Notes: generated by a model not told the origin, from the letters alone. Counted from the stretch's first letter, positions 14,056 to 23,557 are shown. The stretch: 46,998 nucleotides of DNA from Candidatus Berkelbacteria bacterium RIFOXYA2_FULL_43_10 (GCA_001776195.1 MEZY01000038.1:4568-51565), one strand, 5' to 3'. Numbers and translations are program-made.

Positions 14056-15702
14056 ATGAAACAGGTTTCAATTTTTACAATAATACGCGTTCGGATGCTT
14101 ATCAGATTGGCTCTCCTTCTGATTGTTTTGGCATTTGCGGCGAAATTGCTTATTACCAATAATCCTTTCGGCGCGAAAGCTGCCTTCACTTCCACATCTG
14201 TAAGCTGTACCTTGACTAATATCGGCACCGATATCCGATACGAAATTCCAGCGGAATGCGAAAACAAAAACGTAGTAATAAACGGGATCGGAAGCGAGTA
14301 TTCCGTGGATGCTGGTTCAATCAGAGTAAAACAGGACGACACTCGTAGCGCTTGTAGCGATGCCAATGATCCGCTCTGCGATTCAAAAAGAGTTTTTTTG
14401 AGCTTGACGCTCTCTGGAACAACCAAACTGACTCACAATCTTTTGGGCGCCAGTTCCGATAATAACATTACCGACAATACGACAGGAGAAGAGAGATGGA
14501 AAAAGATTGATATAGAGCTAACGAATGGGAATCTGACACTGTCGGATAGTGCGAGGATAGATGCCGACGGCAAAGGGTATTCAGGAGGCAATTCTAGGAG
14601 TCATCCGGATGGATACGGGCCTTACGGTGGATACGGGATCGTAGAGCCGACTGAAGCGGAAGTCGGTGCAAATGGTGGCGGGAATTGGGGAGACGGAGGA
14701 CGCGGTTATTGCAGTAGCAACGGCGGTTCTGCGACTTGTGATCCTGAAAATTTAAGCGTAACCCCATACGAAGGTATCAATCCGGATCAGAACAACAAAG
14801 GGAATATAGAGTTCAATTTCGGTTCTGGCGGAGGATATGCGAACCAATTGTTTGGTGGTGACAAACCAGATGGCACGGCTGGCGGCGTCGGTGGCGGTAG
14901 GATAAGAGTTGCAGCTAATGGTGATATTACACTTGGGTCAGCATCTTATATTACAGCTTCGGGCCAAAAGGGAACGATAAATTCCGAGGGGACAGATGAC
15001 GAATGGGAAATATCCGGTGGCGGTGCCGGCGGATCTGTCTTGCTGTATGCGAAAAACTTTTTCTTGCCCACATCGAACCCAGTTTCCAATGTTTATGGTG
15101 CCGCGTCGGCGGGAGGAAAAATAGAAAAGTATATCAGCGGCGGCAATGGCGAAATTTATGAAGAATACTCTCCGATTGATGGAGCCCTAAATTGGGGATA
15201 TATAAAATATGGATTAGGTAGCGATGGCCTGTTGGTCAATGACACCATATCTTCGATTGTTACTAATATTTATTCAAATGGCGGTGGAAATTATCATAAT
15301 GGCAATAAGGATATTTTTGGTGGTGCCGGTGGTGGGGGGCAGGTTGTAATTTCTGACGGTAAAAATCAATTCACAGTCAAAAAGAAGTTGGAGGCTATCG
15401 ACCGCGCAGGCGCAGGTGCTACCTTTAATCCCTACGCCCTGCTCTCCGGCGATATAATAAAAGTAACGATCGCAGTCTCGAATTATTATCTCGAGAGATT
15501 ATTTGTAGTTAAAGATGAGTTTTTGAAAACTTCTTTGATTTCAACAAAAAGGTGTGTTTTTCAGGCCGGATCGGAATCGCCAATAAAATTTGGTCCTGCT
15601 CAAATTTCCGAAAACGAAATAACCTGGCCAGGCTACGCGCCCGACTCTGCCGATATGAGCAGGGGATATATCGATTTTACCTACACATGCAAAGTGCAAT
15701 GA
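14056..15702 (+). CDS. secreted glycine-rich surface protein of the pilus locus
   Basis: A 548-residue exported protein. A basic N-terminus and hydrophobic segment (LIRLALLLIVLAFAAKLLI, residues ~15-33) form a signal peptide or anchor. The mature part begins with a cysteine-containing beta region, then a long Gly/Asn-rich part (residues ~170-440) with many GG and GGG turns (GYGPYGGYG, GGNWGDGGRG, GGAGGGGQ), suggesting a repetitive beta structure exposed outside the cell. It has no recognised catalytic domain. It is the first gene of the type IV pilus locus and its stop overlaps the next start (ATGA), so it is probably a pilus-associated adhesin or assembly factor. GAGGGG precedes the ATG. Confidence 0.7.
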   Translation: MKQVSIFTIIRVRMLIRLALLLIVLAFAAKLLITNNPFGAKAAFTSTSVSCTLTNIGTDIRYEIPAECENKNVVINGIGSEYSVDAGSIRVKQDDTRSACSDANDPLCDSKRVFLSLTLSGTTKLTHNLLGASSDNNITDNTTGEERWKKIDIELTNGNLTLSDSARIDADGKGYSGGNSRSHPDGYGPYGGYGIVEPTEAEVGANGGGNWGDGGRGYCSSNGGSATCDPENLSVTPYEGINPDQNNKGNIEFNFGSGGGYANQLFGGDKPDGTAGGVGGGRIRVAANGDITLGSASYITASGQKGTINSEGTDDEWEISGGGAGGSVLLYAKNFFLPTSNPVSNVYGAASAGGKIEKYISGGNGEIYEEYSPIDGALNWGYIKYGLGSDGLLVNDTISSIVTNIYSNGGGNYHNGNKDIFGGAGGGGQVVISDGKNQFTVKKKLEAIDRAGAGATFNPYALLSGDIIKVTIAVSNYYLERLFVVKDEFLKTSLISTKRCVFQAGSESPIKFGPAQISENEITWPGYAPDSADMSRGYIDFTYTCKVQ

Positions 15703-16832
15703 ATGCAAAAAGAATGATCTTTTATGGTTTAGTTGTTGTTACATCCACTGCGGCTTTTTTTGGTGTGGTGAATAAGGTATCAGCCGAAAGCACAGAGTTG
15801 CCTGAAGTTATGGTAGGTCAAACCCAAGTCGTATTTATAGATGAACCCAAGCGCTTTTATTACGCAGGGATGACGGGAAATGAAGCGATTATCAACTATG
15901 AACCCAATATTATTTTAGGATTCAACCAAAAATTGTTAGCAAACGGTTCATTCGGGTCGCCCGCAGGTTGTTATGATTTGGATTTTACTGTTGCTCCAAG
16001 CCAATGTTTCGCTTTATCACCCAACACGACAAGTATTCGGATGATGAACAGCCGAACATCTGTGGATAACTTTATCGAACTTGAAACTGGTGCTATTTAC
16101 TATCCTACCAATATGATCATCGGTGACGCATATACCAATGGCAGTTATTTGAATAATTTCGCCTTTTACGGTCGGAATCTAAATCAATCCGGCTCCAACA
16201 CCTCGGGAGATTTCGCGACTTGGGAGTTAGCGAATTATACTTTTAATCCACAGGCTCAAGCTTCGTATTCCGAAAATCAAAAAGCTTATTTCGATAATAA
16301 AATTAATAATCTAGTCGGCGAGGGCAAAAAAGTAACCGAGGCGGTTGTAAAAAATAACCACACTCGCTGGTATATGCAGAGCGCCACCGATCTTTCAACC
16401 GGCAACTTAGAAGCGAGCATTTATCCGGAGGGCAAGATTTGGAATGTCGATTCTGGCACTGACGGAGTAATGGCATTGCTCGGTGATTATAATTATCAAG
16501 GAACCGGCACCTTGGTAGTTGATGGGAATTTGACGATTTTCGGGAACACTAGCATTTTTCCGGCAGGAGTTAATGATTCGCTGGGGATAATTGTTAAGGG
16601 AGATGTCACGATTTGGGGGAATGTGAAACTGAATGCGGCCGTATTTGCCACTGGCACCGTAAATATTTCCGGAAATATCGTAGATGCTCAAGGCTCATAT
16701 GTCGCTGCCGGATTTAGTATCCCAAGCGCAAGAAGATATGTGCGATTCCGCTATGACTACAAACTTGATGATAACTGGCCGCCGGGATTCAGGTTTTTTT
16801 CTATGCCTACGGCTACAAATGAGTCTATGTAG
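15699..16832 (+). CDS. secreted beta-rich protein of the pilus locus
   Basis: A 377-residue protein with a clear signal peptide (FYGLVVVTSTAAFFGVVN, cleavage likely after VSA near residue 30). The C-terminal third has short repeated strand motifs (GTLVVDGNLTIFGN, then GIIVKGDVTIWGNV, then AVFATGTVNISGN), typical of a right-handed beta-helix or polymer-forming bactofilin-like fold on the outside. The frame is open from 15552, but the ATG at 15699 gives the signal peptide and overlaps the upstream stop as ATGA, indicating translational coupling. Similar proteins beside pilN/pilO may take a PilX/PilY-like role; that is inference. Confidence 0.7.
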   Translation: MNAKRMIFYGLVVVTSTAAFFGVVNKVSAESTELPEVMVGQTQVVFIDEPKRFYYAGMTGNEAIINYEPNIILGFNQKLLANGSFGSPAGCYDLDFTVAPSQCFALSPNTTSIRMMNSRTSVDNFIELETGAIYYPTNMIIGDAYTNGSYLNNFAFYGRNLNQSGSNTSGDFATWELANYTFNPQAQASYSENQKAYFDNKINNLVGEGKKVTEAVVKNNHTRWYMQSATDLSTGNLEASIYPEGKIWNVDSGTDGVMALLGDYNYQGTGTLVVDGNLTIFGNTSIFPAGVNDSLGIIVKGDVTIWGNVKLNAAVFATGTVNISGNIVDAQGSYVAAGFSIPSARRYVRFRYDYKLDDNWPPGFRFFSMPTATNESM

Positions 16833-16852
16833 ATAGAATTGTAAGCGATCTG

Positions 16853-16881
16853 TTGCATTGCGAAATGATGTGTAATATAAT
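16853..16881 (+). promoter_or_regulatory. promoter before pilN
   Basis: TTGCAT (16853-16858) and TATAAT (16876-16881) with a 17-bp spacer, 30 bases before the pilN-like start. It suggests that PilN and later genes can be transcribed apart from the two secreted proteins. Confidence 0.7.
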
Positions 16882-16911
16882 AACAATAAGAGTAATAGTG
16901 GCGAGGGGAAT

Positions 16912-17535
16912 ATGGACGATACGGCGGGGGACAAAGAGAGCCAATCGGTAGTCGAGTTCTCGGACAAAAAGAAAATGAATCCAGCACCGATTTTGGTCTG
17001 GACCGGTTTTGCGTTATCCGTATTATTTTTGGTCTACCTCTTGGTCGCTAAAAGCGGTCTTTCTTCTACCATTTTAGATTTAGAGACGGAAAAAAGCGAG
17101 ATAACCAGCCAGCTCGCAAGCCCAAGCTATGCCGATACCGAGAGCCAGGTGATGGCCGCATCGGAGGCGATAAATACGCTCGCAGAAGTGAAAGATAGGG
17201 AAATTTCAAAGAAAATTCTCTTAGACGAAATATATGCGCATATCACAAACGATGTCAAAATTGCCAGCATCGCTGTGAGCTCCGATGGGAGTATTGCGAT
17301 TGACGGGGCTACCGGGTCATATAGGAGTGTCGCCGATCTGATGTTGGCCTTAAAATCCAACGAACGCATATCCGATTTAAAACTTGCTTCGGTAGCAATC
17401 TCCGATGAGGAGGGGGTATCCAGCAAAGAAAAAGTCACATTTTCGATATCGGGACGGATAGATTTCGCGAAAGATATTACGACTAGTAGCAGCGACAATA
17501 CATCTGATTTAAGCGCCGATGACGAATTCCTATAA
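16912..17535 (+). CDS. pilN: type IV pilus assembly protein PilN-like
   Basis: A 207-residue bitopic protein: a short cytoplasmic N-terminus, one membrane segment (ILVWTGFALSVLFLVYLLVA, residues ~24-43), a coiled-coil-like stretch (~50-90), then an alpha/beta domain with the strand-helix pattern of PilN (VKIASIAVSSDGSIAIDGAT). PilN binds PilM and PilO in the inner-membrane alignment complex. No pilM is visible in this window. GAGGGG precedes the ATG, and PilO follows after 15 bases. Sequence similarity is weak, so the call rests on topology and gene order. Confidence 0.75.
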   Translation: MDDTAGDKESQSVVEFSDKKKMNPAPILVWTGFALSVLFLVYLLVAKSGLSSTILDLETEKSEITSQLASPSYADTESQVMAASEAINTLAEVKDREISKKILLDEIYAHITNDVKIASIAVSSDGSIAIDGATGSYRSVADLMLALKSNERISDLKLASVAISDEEGVSSKEKVTFSISGRIDFAKDITTSSSDNTSDLSADDEFL

Positions 17536-17550
17536 AATTTCAAGGATCCA

Positions 17551-18138
17551 ATGAAAGAGCGAGGCCAGCAAACAATTTATTTAAACATTTTAATAGCGGT
17601 TTTAACAGCGGTAGTTTTGATAACGACCTGGAAAGTGGTTGCGCCCAGCTATTCGAGCGAAAAGAGCCGGAAAATTGAGCTCGAAAACGAAGTTGCTTTA
17701 GCCAAACAGCGACTTCTGTGGCTCGACACTTCCAAAGCGGAACTTGTGAAAAATAAGGAGCTCGTTGACCAGCTTTTCGTGGCTGTTCCAAAAGATATCG
17801 ATGCCCCCAATTCGATAAGCGAACTTGAGGCGATAGCGGTAAAAAACTCTCTTGCTATCCCGTCAATAGGCATCCAGGACAACTCCGGGAGCGATACCGA
17901 GACGGGTTTGACTCTCTCGAATACAGTAACGATCTCGCTTTCCGTCACCGGAGAGTTCGAAAATATCAATTCGTTTATAGCTTCGCTGGAGAAAAGCGTC
18001 AAGTTTATGAATATTAGAAGTCTGACTTACAGTAATTCAGCGGAATCCGGAACATCGATCTCATTGGAAATAGAGGCCTACAAACAGATTGGCCAAGTTG
18101 CAGATCAAGAAGGAGCTACTAGCGAGGAGGGCGTATAG
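17551..18138 (+). CDS. pilO: type IV pilus assembly protein PilO-like
   Basis: A 195-residue bitopic protein with a membrane segment at residues ~9-27 (YLNILIAVLTAVVLITTW), a coiled-coil linker (~30-75) and a ferredoxin-like periplasmic domain typical of PilO (VTGEFENINSFIASLEKS is the characteristic helix after the strand). It pairs with PilN in the alignment complex. The stop is directly followed by the ATG of the next small gene, so they form one operon. Confidence 0.82.
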   Translation: MKERGQQTIYLNILIAVLTAVVLITTWKVVAPSYSSEKSRKIELENEVALAKQRLLWLDTSKAELVKNKELVDQLFVAVPKDIDAPNSISELEAIAVKNSLAIPSIGIQDNSGSDTETGLTLSNTVTISLSVTGEFENINSFIASLEKSVKFMNIRSLTYSNSAESGTSISLEIEAYKQIGQVADQEGATSEEGV

Positions 18139-18393
18139 ATGAAGAAAAGCACATTTAATTTAATAGCCAGTCTGCTGTTCATCGTCATAGTCCTTGTCGC
18201 CCTTTATTCTATTTGGGGTGTGGCATCGAACGCTCAACCGAGCCTGACCACAAATTATTCTGTCGGTCCGGATTTTTCGGGGATTGAACAACAGGCGACA
18301 AAATTGCTTTCCGGATTGGAAAATAACGCCGGGATCCCACTTCCCACCCCGACGGATAAAATGGGGAAAAGCAATCCATTCACTTCTCCGTGA
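18139..18393 (+). CDS. small single-pass membrane protein of the pilus operon
   Basis: An 84-residue protein with one N-terminal membrane segment (LIASLLFIVIVLVALYSIW, residues ~8-26) and a short Pro/Gly-containing outer tail. By position after PilO it occupies the place of PilP, but it is too short and lacks a PilP beta-domain, so I do not assign it. It starts in the base directly after the pilO stop codon and is followed by pilB, which suggests a structural part of the assembly complex. Confidence 0.7.
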   Translation: MKKSTFNLIASLLFIVIVLVALYSIWGVASNAQPSLTTNYSVGPDFSGIEQQATKLLSGLENNAGIPLPTPTDKMGKSNPFTSP

Positions 18394-18437
18394 TCGCATT
18401 GTTGATAGCAATTTGGAATAATATTTAGGAAAGCATA

Positions 18438-20936
18438 GTGGGAACAACATTGCAAAATGCTTCTTTTGTAAGTGGGGCACTTGGCAACCCAAACTCAACC
18501 CAGTCTATTCTGGATGTTTTTGTAATTCAGGGCATAATTTCGCCGAACGATGCCGGCCAGATCAAAGCACGTTTCAAAACCGGGAGGGAGCTCGAAAATT
18601 TTTTACTGAAAAATCGTATTGTCACCAGGGAGACTATTAATAAAGCTTACAGCATCCTTCTGAAGTTGCCCTTTGTCAGTCTTACAAATATTAAGATTCC
18701 ACAAGAAGCGTTAGCCGTAATACCAAAAAATGTTGCTCAAAAATTCGGTGTAATACCTTTTGGGACAAATGGCTCAAATTTGATGCTAGCGGTCTCGAGG
18801 CCGGCAGAATTAAGTATTGCGTTCGGTAAGGGGATAGGAGAGTTGTTGGATTCTAAGGCGATGATGCTTGAGCTATACATTACCGGAGATAAAGATTTTG
18901 ATGAAGCGATAAAACAGTATGGCACCGAAAATAAAAATGGATTAAGCTCCGCAAGCTTCCCGACAGTTTTTTTGCGCAATCAAACGATACCGGCCGATCT
19001 GTTAGGGAAGATCCCGCTCACTTTAGCCAAGAAACTAAGAATGGTTGTATTTTTCAGACAATCGAGCGGAAGTTTTGCCGTAGCCGCAGAGAAACCGGAT
19101 GATCCGAATGTGATTAAAATGATAAAGGGGATCGAGAAGGGGAATGGGGTAACGATTAGATTATTCTCCACTTCTGAAAAAGATATAGACTTCGCGATAG
19201 AACAATATGCAAAACGACTCGATAAAAAAGAAAAGAGTGAGGAAATCGGTAATGTCGGTAAGAAGATTGAAGTTGTCAAAGTGGGGGGTGAAGGCCCGAA
19301 AGAAAAAGCGAAACCGGAGGAAAGTTCAGAGCGAGAAGCTAATGCTACGAAATCTGATGATACCGAGACAAACCAAGAGGACAATATAGGTTTGGGAGAT
19401 CTTTTCGGCTCATTCTTTGACAAGAAGGAGAGTGGTCCCCAATTTACTGTTGATAAACTTGGATCGGATAAAAAAGGTGAACAAAAGGAGAAGAAAAATA
19501 TCGATATTGAAGAGGAAGAGAAGGGAGAACAGAAGAAAAAAGAAGACAGGCTAGAAAACCCTAAAAAATCAGAGGATAAAAGAGACGACTCCGAAGCGTC
19601 GAAAGAAATCGAAAGGGAAGACAAGCCAGAATCAAAACGAGACAGAATCGAAGCGAAAGATGAAGATATCTCCGGCAAAGAGCTGGGTTCACTTTTGGAT
19701 TCCGATGTAAAAACAGTAGAAGACATCAAAAAGATCGCAAACGAGGGTTATGTACCGAAAATAGTTGCCGGGCTCATCAACCTGGCATTAAATCTTGAAG
19801 CGTCGGATATTCACTTTGAGGCAGAAGCGAAAAAATTTCGGATCAGACTTCGTATTGACGGTATTCTGCGCGATGTTGTTGACCTACCACTTTTGCTCCA
19901 CCCACCGATAATCAGTAGAATCAAAATTTTATCAAATTTGAAAATTGACGAAACTCGCATTCCACAAGACGGGCGCTTCGATGTCGCTTTCAAGGAGAGG
20001 GAGGTTGATGTCCGTGTCTCTTCTCTGCCTACGGTTCACGGTGAAAAAATAGTGATGAGAATTTTGGACAAGAATCAGGGGATTCTCTCGCTTGAGGATT
20101 TGGGGACAATGGGAAGGGCATTTGATCTTACGGTTGAAGCAATCGCCAAACCTTACGGGATAATTTTATCCACAGGCCCAACAGGGTCTGGCAAATCGAC
20201 AACTTTGTATGCAATATTAAATAGAATTTCGGTTCCTGCTGTGAATATTGTCACCCTAGAAGATCCGGTTGAATATGAAATACCGGGGGTAAACCAATGC
20301 CAAGTAAAGCCGGCGATCGGTTTTACCTTCGCTGAAGGATTGAGATCGGTTTTACGCCAAGACCCGAACGTGGTAATGGTGGGAGAGATCAGAGACGGAG
20401 AGACGGCTGGGATGGCGACACACGCTGCCCTAACCGGTCACCTGGTTTTATCCACTTTGCACACCAACGACGCCGCAGGAGCCCTGCCGCGACTTATTAA
20501 TATGGGGGTAGAGCCGTTTTTGATCACATCCTCAATAAATATGATAATGGGCCAGCGGCTTGTAAGAAGAGTCTGCCAAAAGTGCAAAGAGGAGCTAAAA
20601 GTGCCCCGGGTGCTTATGGAAAAAATTCAGGCAGAGATAGCGAATATTCCGAAAGATAATGAAAAAGATTTAGCTCGAGTCAAAAAAGAGCCGAGATTTT
20701 ACCATGGTGTCGGTTGTCCTGAATGCACGCAGGGATACAAAGGAAGGATCGGGATATTCGAAGCGTTGCGCACCACTCCGGAAATTGAGGAGCTGGCGAT
20801 AGAAAAGAGATCGTCGAACGAGATTAAGGAGGCGGCGATTAAAGATGGAATGATAACTATGAAACAAGATGGAATTCTGAAAGCGATGGATGGTTTGACC
20901 ACCATAGATGAAATATTCCAAGCTACGCAAAGTTGA
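18438..20936 (+). CDS. pilB: type IV pilus extension ATPase PilB
   Basis: An 832-residue GspE/PilB ATPase. The N-terminal ~240 residues contain two copies of the MshEN-like domain (both with IP and KIP-type turns). A highly charged Lys/Glu linker spans residues ~255-420 and is longer than in typical PilB (~570 residues). The ATPase core follows with Walker A GPTGSGKST near 579, an Asp box, Walker B VVMVGEIRDGE near 645, the His box GHLVLSTLHTNDA, and the four-cysteine zinc site (CQKCKEE, CPEC) that marks PilB rather than PilT. The start is a GTG preceded by AGGAAAG. It powers pilus assembly at the inner membrane. Confidence 0.96.
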   Translation: MGTTLQNASFVSGALGNPNSTQSILDVFVIQGIISPNDAGQIKARFKTGRELENFLLKNRIVTRETINKAYSILLKLPFVSLTNIKIPQEALAVIPKNVAQKFGVIPFGTNGSNLMLAVSRPAELSIAFGKGIGELLDSKAMMLELYITGDKDFDEAIKQYGTENKNGLSSASFPTVFLRNQTIPADLLGKIPLTLAKKLRMVVFFRQSSGSFAVAAEKPDDPNVIKMIKGIEKGNGVTIRLFSTSEKDIDFAIEQYAKRLDKKEKSEEIGNVGKKIEVVKVGGEGPKEKAKPEESSEREANATKSDDTETNQEDNIGLGDLFGSFFDKKESGPQFTVDKLGSDKKGEQKEKKNIDIEEEEKGEQKKKEDRLENPKKSEDKRDDSEASKEIEREDKPESKRDRIEAKDEDISGKELGSLLDSDVKTVEDIKKIANEGYVPKIVAGLINLALNLEASDIHFEAEAKKFRIRLRIDGILRDVVDLPLLLHPPIISRIKILSNLKIDETRIPQDGRFDVAFKEREVDVRVSSLPTVHGEKIVMRILDKNQGILSLEDLGTMGRAFDLTVEAIAKPYGIILSTGPTGSGKSTTLYAILNRISVPAVNIVTLEDPVEYEIPGVNQCQVKPAIGFTFAEGLRSVLRQDPNVVMVGEIRDGETAGMATHAALTGHLVLSTLHTNDAAGALPRLINMGVEPFLITSSINMIMGQRLVRRVCQKCKEELKVPRVLMEKIQAEIANIPKDNEKDLARVKKEPRFYHGVGCPECTQGYKGRIGIFEALRTTPEIEELAIEKRSSNEIKEAAIKDGMITMKQDGILKAMDGLTTIDEIFQATQS

Positions 20937-20950
20937 TCAATCAAATTTCA

Positions 20951-20980
20951 TTGACCTTGTATGCATAAGTTTAGTATAAT
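20951..20980 (+). promoter_or_regulatory. promoter before pilT, with a long leader
   Basis: TTGACC (20951-20956) and TATAAT (20975-20980), 18-bp spacer. The predicted start of transcription is ~130 bases before the pilT ATG; the leader contains GGTGCTC facing GAGGGCACC, and ATCCGTGATAATCTGTGG, a repeat-like sequence. Confidence 0.7.
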
Positions 20981-21120
20981 TGTTTATGAGGCAGTAAAGT
21001 AATGAGCTGGTGCTCTTGCCGTCGGGATGATCCGTGATAATCTGTGGTGAAAATCCGTGTGGTTGAGGAGGGCACCGACAACTATCATATATTATTATTG
21101 TAATATCGGTGGAGGGGAAT

Positions 21121-22191
21121 ATGACTGAGGGGAATTTGTCTTCGGAAAATAAATCGTATTTGGACTATGCTATCGACCATGGAGCTTCCGATATCCATAT
21201 TAATGTCGGAGTACCAGTTTGTCTTCGAGTCGACGGTAAACTTTTTACGATTCCAAATGCACCGGAAGTGACGGTCGCAAAGGCGAAAGAGCTGATCAAG
21301 GGGTTGGCCTCGGAGGAGTTGCTCGAATCTCTGAAACAAAAGAAAGAGATAGATTTTTCATTCGGCTACAAGGAGATGCGCTTTAGAGTAAATGTTTATT
21401 ACCAGATGGGAAACGAATCTGCTTCTTTGCGTCTGATCCCAAGCAAGATTAGGGGCATCAAGGAGCTCGGTTTGCCACCGATACTGGAGCAATTTACCGG
21501 ACAGAGTCAAGGATTTGTAATAATAACCGGTCCGACCGGTTCCGGAAAGTCGACTACGCTGGCGGCACTTATTGATGAGATCAACACCAACAAACGATGC
21601 CATATAATCACCATTGAAGATCCGATCGAGTATGTTTTTGAACATAAAAAAAGTATTGTTTCTCAGCGCGAACTCGGTCAAGATACTAACACTTTTTCGA
21701 GAGCTTTAAGATCATCCTTGCGAGAGGATCCGGATGTGGTGCTGGTCGGTGAAATGCGAGATTTGGAGACCATAGACGCCGCACTCACCTTGGCGGAGAC
21801 AGGCCACTTGGTATTCACCACGTTGCACACAAATTCATCTGCTCAGACGGCAGATCGAATTGTGAGCGTCTTTCCGCCACATCAGCAACAGCAAATCAGA
21901 AGCCAGCTCGCATCAGTTTTGTTGGGAGTAGTCTCGCAGAGGCTAATTCCCCGCGCAAAAGGTGGCAGGGTCTTAGCGGCGGAGATAATGGTTGTTAACT
22001 CGGCCATTAGGAACCTAATCCGAGACAATAAAATCTATCAAATACCAAATATCATCCAAACTTCTGCTTCAGAGGGGATGATTAGTCTAGATAAAGTTCT
22101 TGCCGAGTTGGTCTCACGCGGAGAGATATCGCTCGAAGATGCTCTGACCTGGTCGCTTGACCCCAAGAGCTTGAAGATGATGGTATACTGA
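21121..22191 (+). CDS. pilT: type IV pilus retraction ATPase PilT
   Basis: A 356-residue PilT. The N-terminal PAS-like domain starts with ASDIHINVGVP (residues ~21-31); Walker A GPTGSGKSTT is near 137, the Asp box near 165 (ITIEDPIEYV), Walker B VVLVGEMRDLET near 205, and the His box TGHLVFTTLHTNSSA near 230. The C-terminus has the AIRNLIRDNKIYQI motif of PilT, absent from PilB. The protein should drive pilus retraction (twitching, DNA uptake with DprA). The ATG at 21121 with GGAGGGG upstream is preferred over a GTG at 21109. Confidence 0.96.
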   Translation: MTEGNLSSENKSYLDYAIDHGASDIHINVGVPVCLRVDGKLFTIPNAPEVTVAKAKELIKGLASEELLESLKQKKEIDFSFGYKEMRFRVNVYYQMGNESASLRLIPSKIRGIKELGLPPILEQFTGQSQGFVIITGPTGSGKSTTLAALIDEINTNKRCHIITIEDPIEYVFEHKKSIVSQRELGQDTNTFSRALRSSLREDPDVVLVGEMRDLETIDAALTLAETGHLVFTTLHTNSSAQTADRIVSVFPPHQQQQIRSQLASVLLGVVSQRLIPRAKGGRVLAAEIMVVNSAIRNLIRDNKIYQIPNIIQTSASEGMISLDKVLAELVSRGEISLEDALTWSLDPKSLKMMVY

Positions 22192-22194
22192 TTT

Positions 22195-22291
22195 TAAGTT
22201 AAAAGTTAGAAAGTTAAAAGTTAGAAAGTAGAATTATCGTAAATTATTAAATGCCTAAGAAGCTAACAGCTGAAAGCCATAAGCTAATCAA
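22195..22291. repeat. intergenic repeats (AAAGTTAGAAAG and GCTAACAGCTGAAAGC types)
   Basis: Tandem AAAAGTTAGAAAGTT units are followed by GCTAACAGCTGAAAGC, the reverse complement of the repeat at 9552. Related sequence occurs within ileS at about 31950. Confidence 0.65.
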
Positions 22292-23491
22292 ATGAGTCGA
22301 TTTCTATACAGAGCAAAAAACGACAAGGGGGAGATTGTTTCTGGCACAGTTCAAGCCAAGAACGAGTTTGAGGCGGATAAAATCTTACAGCAAAACATGC
22401 TATATGCCGTAGATATTATGCCGGAGCGTGAGATCGCTCTTCCAGCATTTTTTCGATCTAAGATTACTCTTAAAGATCGGGCGCTTTTCGCGAGACAGTT
22501 GGCGACAATGATCAGTGCCGGGTTACCTTTGACGAAATCCTTGAGCATTTTAGCTCGGCAAGCGCGCACCGACCGGCTTCGTGAAGTGTATTATAAAATT
22601 TATCGTGATTTGGAGGAAGGTTATTCTTTCTCTACATCTCTTGCGAAACACCCGGAAGCTTTTGACAGGGTATTTGTCTCTGTAGCAAAATCGGGCGAGT
22701 CGAGTGGAAATTTGGATACGGTGCTAGAACAGCTCGCAAAAAGGTTGGAGTCGAGCCAGGATTTTTCCTTGAAGATCAAAGGAGCGCTTTACTACCCGAT
22801 TTTCGTCCTGGTCGCGCTCGTCGGCATTGCAACATATATGCTAATAGCTATTATCCCCAAGCTGGAAGGAGTTTTCACTCAAGCCGGAGTGACTCTTCCT
22901 TGGACGACGAGAGCATTAATTGCGATATCGGGTTTTGTGACACATGAGTGGTGGTTGCTAATAATTATTATTGCAATAGTTATTGCGGCGGTTCGATTCT
23001 GGCTGGTCTCCGATGCCGGCTCAAGAACCTACGATGATGCACAGCTTAGGATTCCGATACTAAAAGACCTCTCCCAAGGGTTATATATGAGCAGATTTGC
23101 AAGAATTATGGAGATGCTGATCAAATCCGGTGTACCGATTCTCGATTCTCTCAAGATTGTCTCCGACACGATGAATAATATCATTTACGAAGAGACGATT
23201 CGGGAGATCGTGATAGAAGTCGAGCGCGGTGTTCCGCTATCAACCCCGCTTCAGCGGAGCGATGTCTTTCCCAATATTATCGGGCAAATGGTAGCCGTTG
23301 GAGAACAGACGGGAAAGCTGGATCAAGTATTAGATAAAGTGGCGACTTACTATGAAGAAGAAACATCAGAACATATTAAATCTCTTTCTACGCTGGTGGA
23401 GCCGATAATTTTAATAGTCGTCGGTGCAGGGGTGGCATTTATAATCTTTGCGATCTTGGTTCCGATATACAATATCGCACAAGTCCAGTAG
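22292..23491 (+). CDS. pilC: type IV pilus inner-membrane platform protein PilC
   Basis: A 399-residue GspF/PilC protein with two T2SF cytoplasmic domains, each followed by membrane segments: first domain FARQLATMISAGLPLTKSL (~68-86), then a transmembrane pair near 165-240; second domain MSRFARIMEMLIKSGVPILD (~265-285), then a C-terminal segment IILIVVGAGVAFIIFAILVP. It anchors PilB/PilT action on the pilus base. A stop-associated CACACAGAAAG repeat follows directly. Confidence 0.96.
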   Translation: MSRFLYRAKNDKGEIVSGTVQAKNEFEADKILQQNMLYAVDIMPEREIALPAFFRSKITLKDRALFARQLATMISAGLPLTKSLSILARQARTDRLREVYYKIYRDLEEGYSFSTSLAKHPEAFDRVFVSVAKSGESSGNLDTVLEQLAKRLESSQDFSLKIKGALYYPIFVLVALVGIATYMLIAIIPKLEGVFTQAGVTLPWTTRALIAISGFVTHEWWLLIIIIAIVIAAVRFWLVSDAGSRTYDDAQLRIPILKDLSQGLYMSRFARIMEMLIKSGVPILDSLKIVSDTMNNIIYEETIREIVIEVERGVPLSTPLQRSDVFPNIIGQMVAVGEQTGKLDQVLDKVATYYEEETSEHIKSLSTLVEPIILIVVGAGVAFIIFAILVPIYNIAQVQ

Positions 23492-23520
23492 CACACAGAA
23501 AGAATACACAGAAAAGCGCA
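23492..23520 (+). repeat. stop-associated ACACAGAAAG repeat (after pilC)
   Basis: CACACAGAAAG, ATACACAGAAAAG and CGCAGAAG units begin directly after the pilC stop codon. Confidence 0.65.
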
Positions 23521-23557
23521 GAAGATCATACTTGATACATGACAAATATTCATTAAT

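Noticed and set aside
15552-15698. Upstream extension of the second secreted protein
   Set aside because: It overlaps the preceding gene by 150 bases; ATG 15699 gives a proper signal peptide and an ATGA overlap.
18980-19729. 249-codon Ser/Phe-rich frame on the minus strand
   Set aside because: It is antisense to the Lys/Glu-rich linker of PilB; low complexity, no ribosome-binding site.
21000-21115. Riboswitch in the pilT leader
   Set aside because: The leader has GGTGC/GCACC pairing but no recognisable c-di-GMP or other riboswitch core, and part of it matches a dispersed repeat type.
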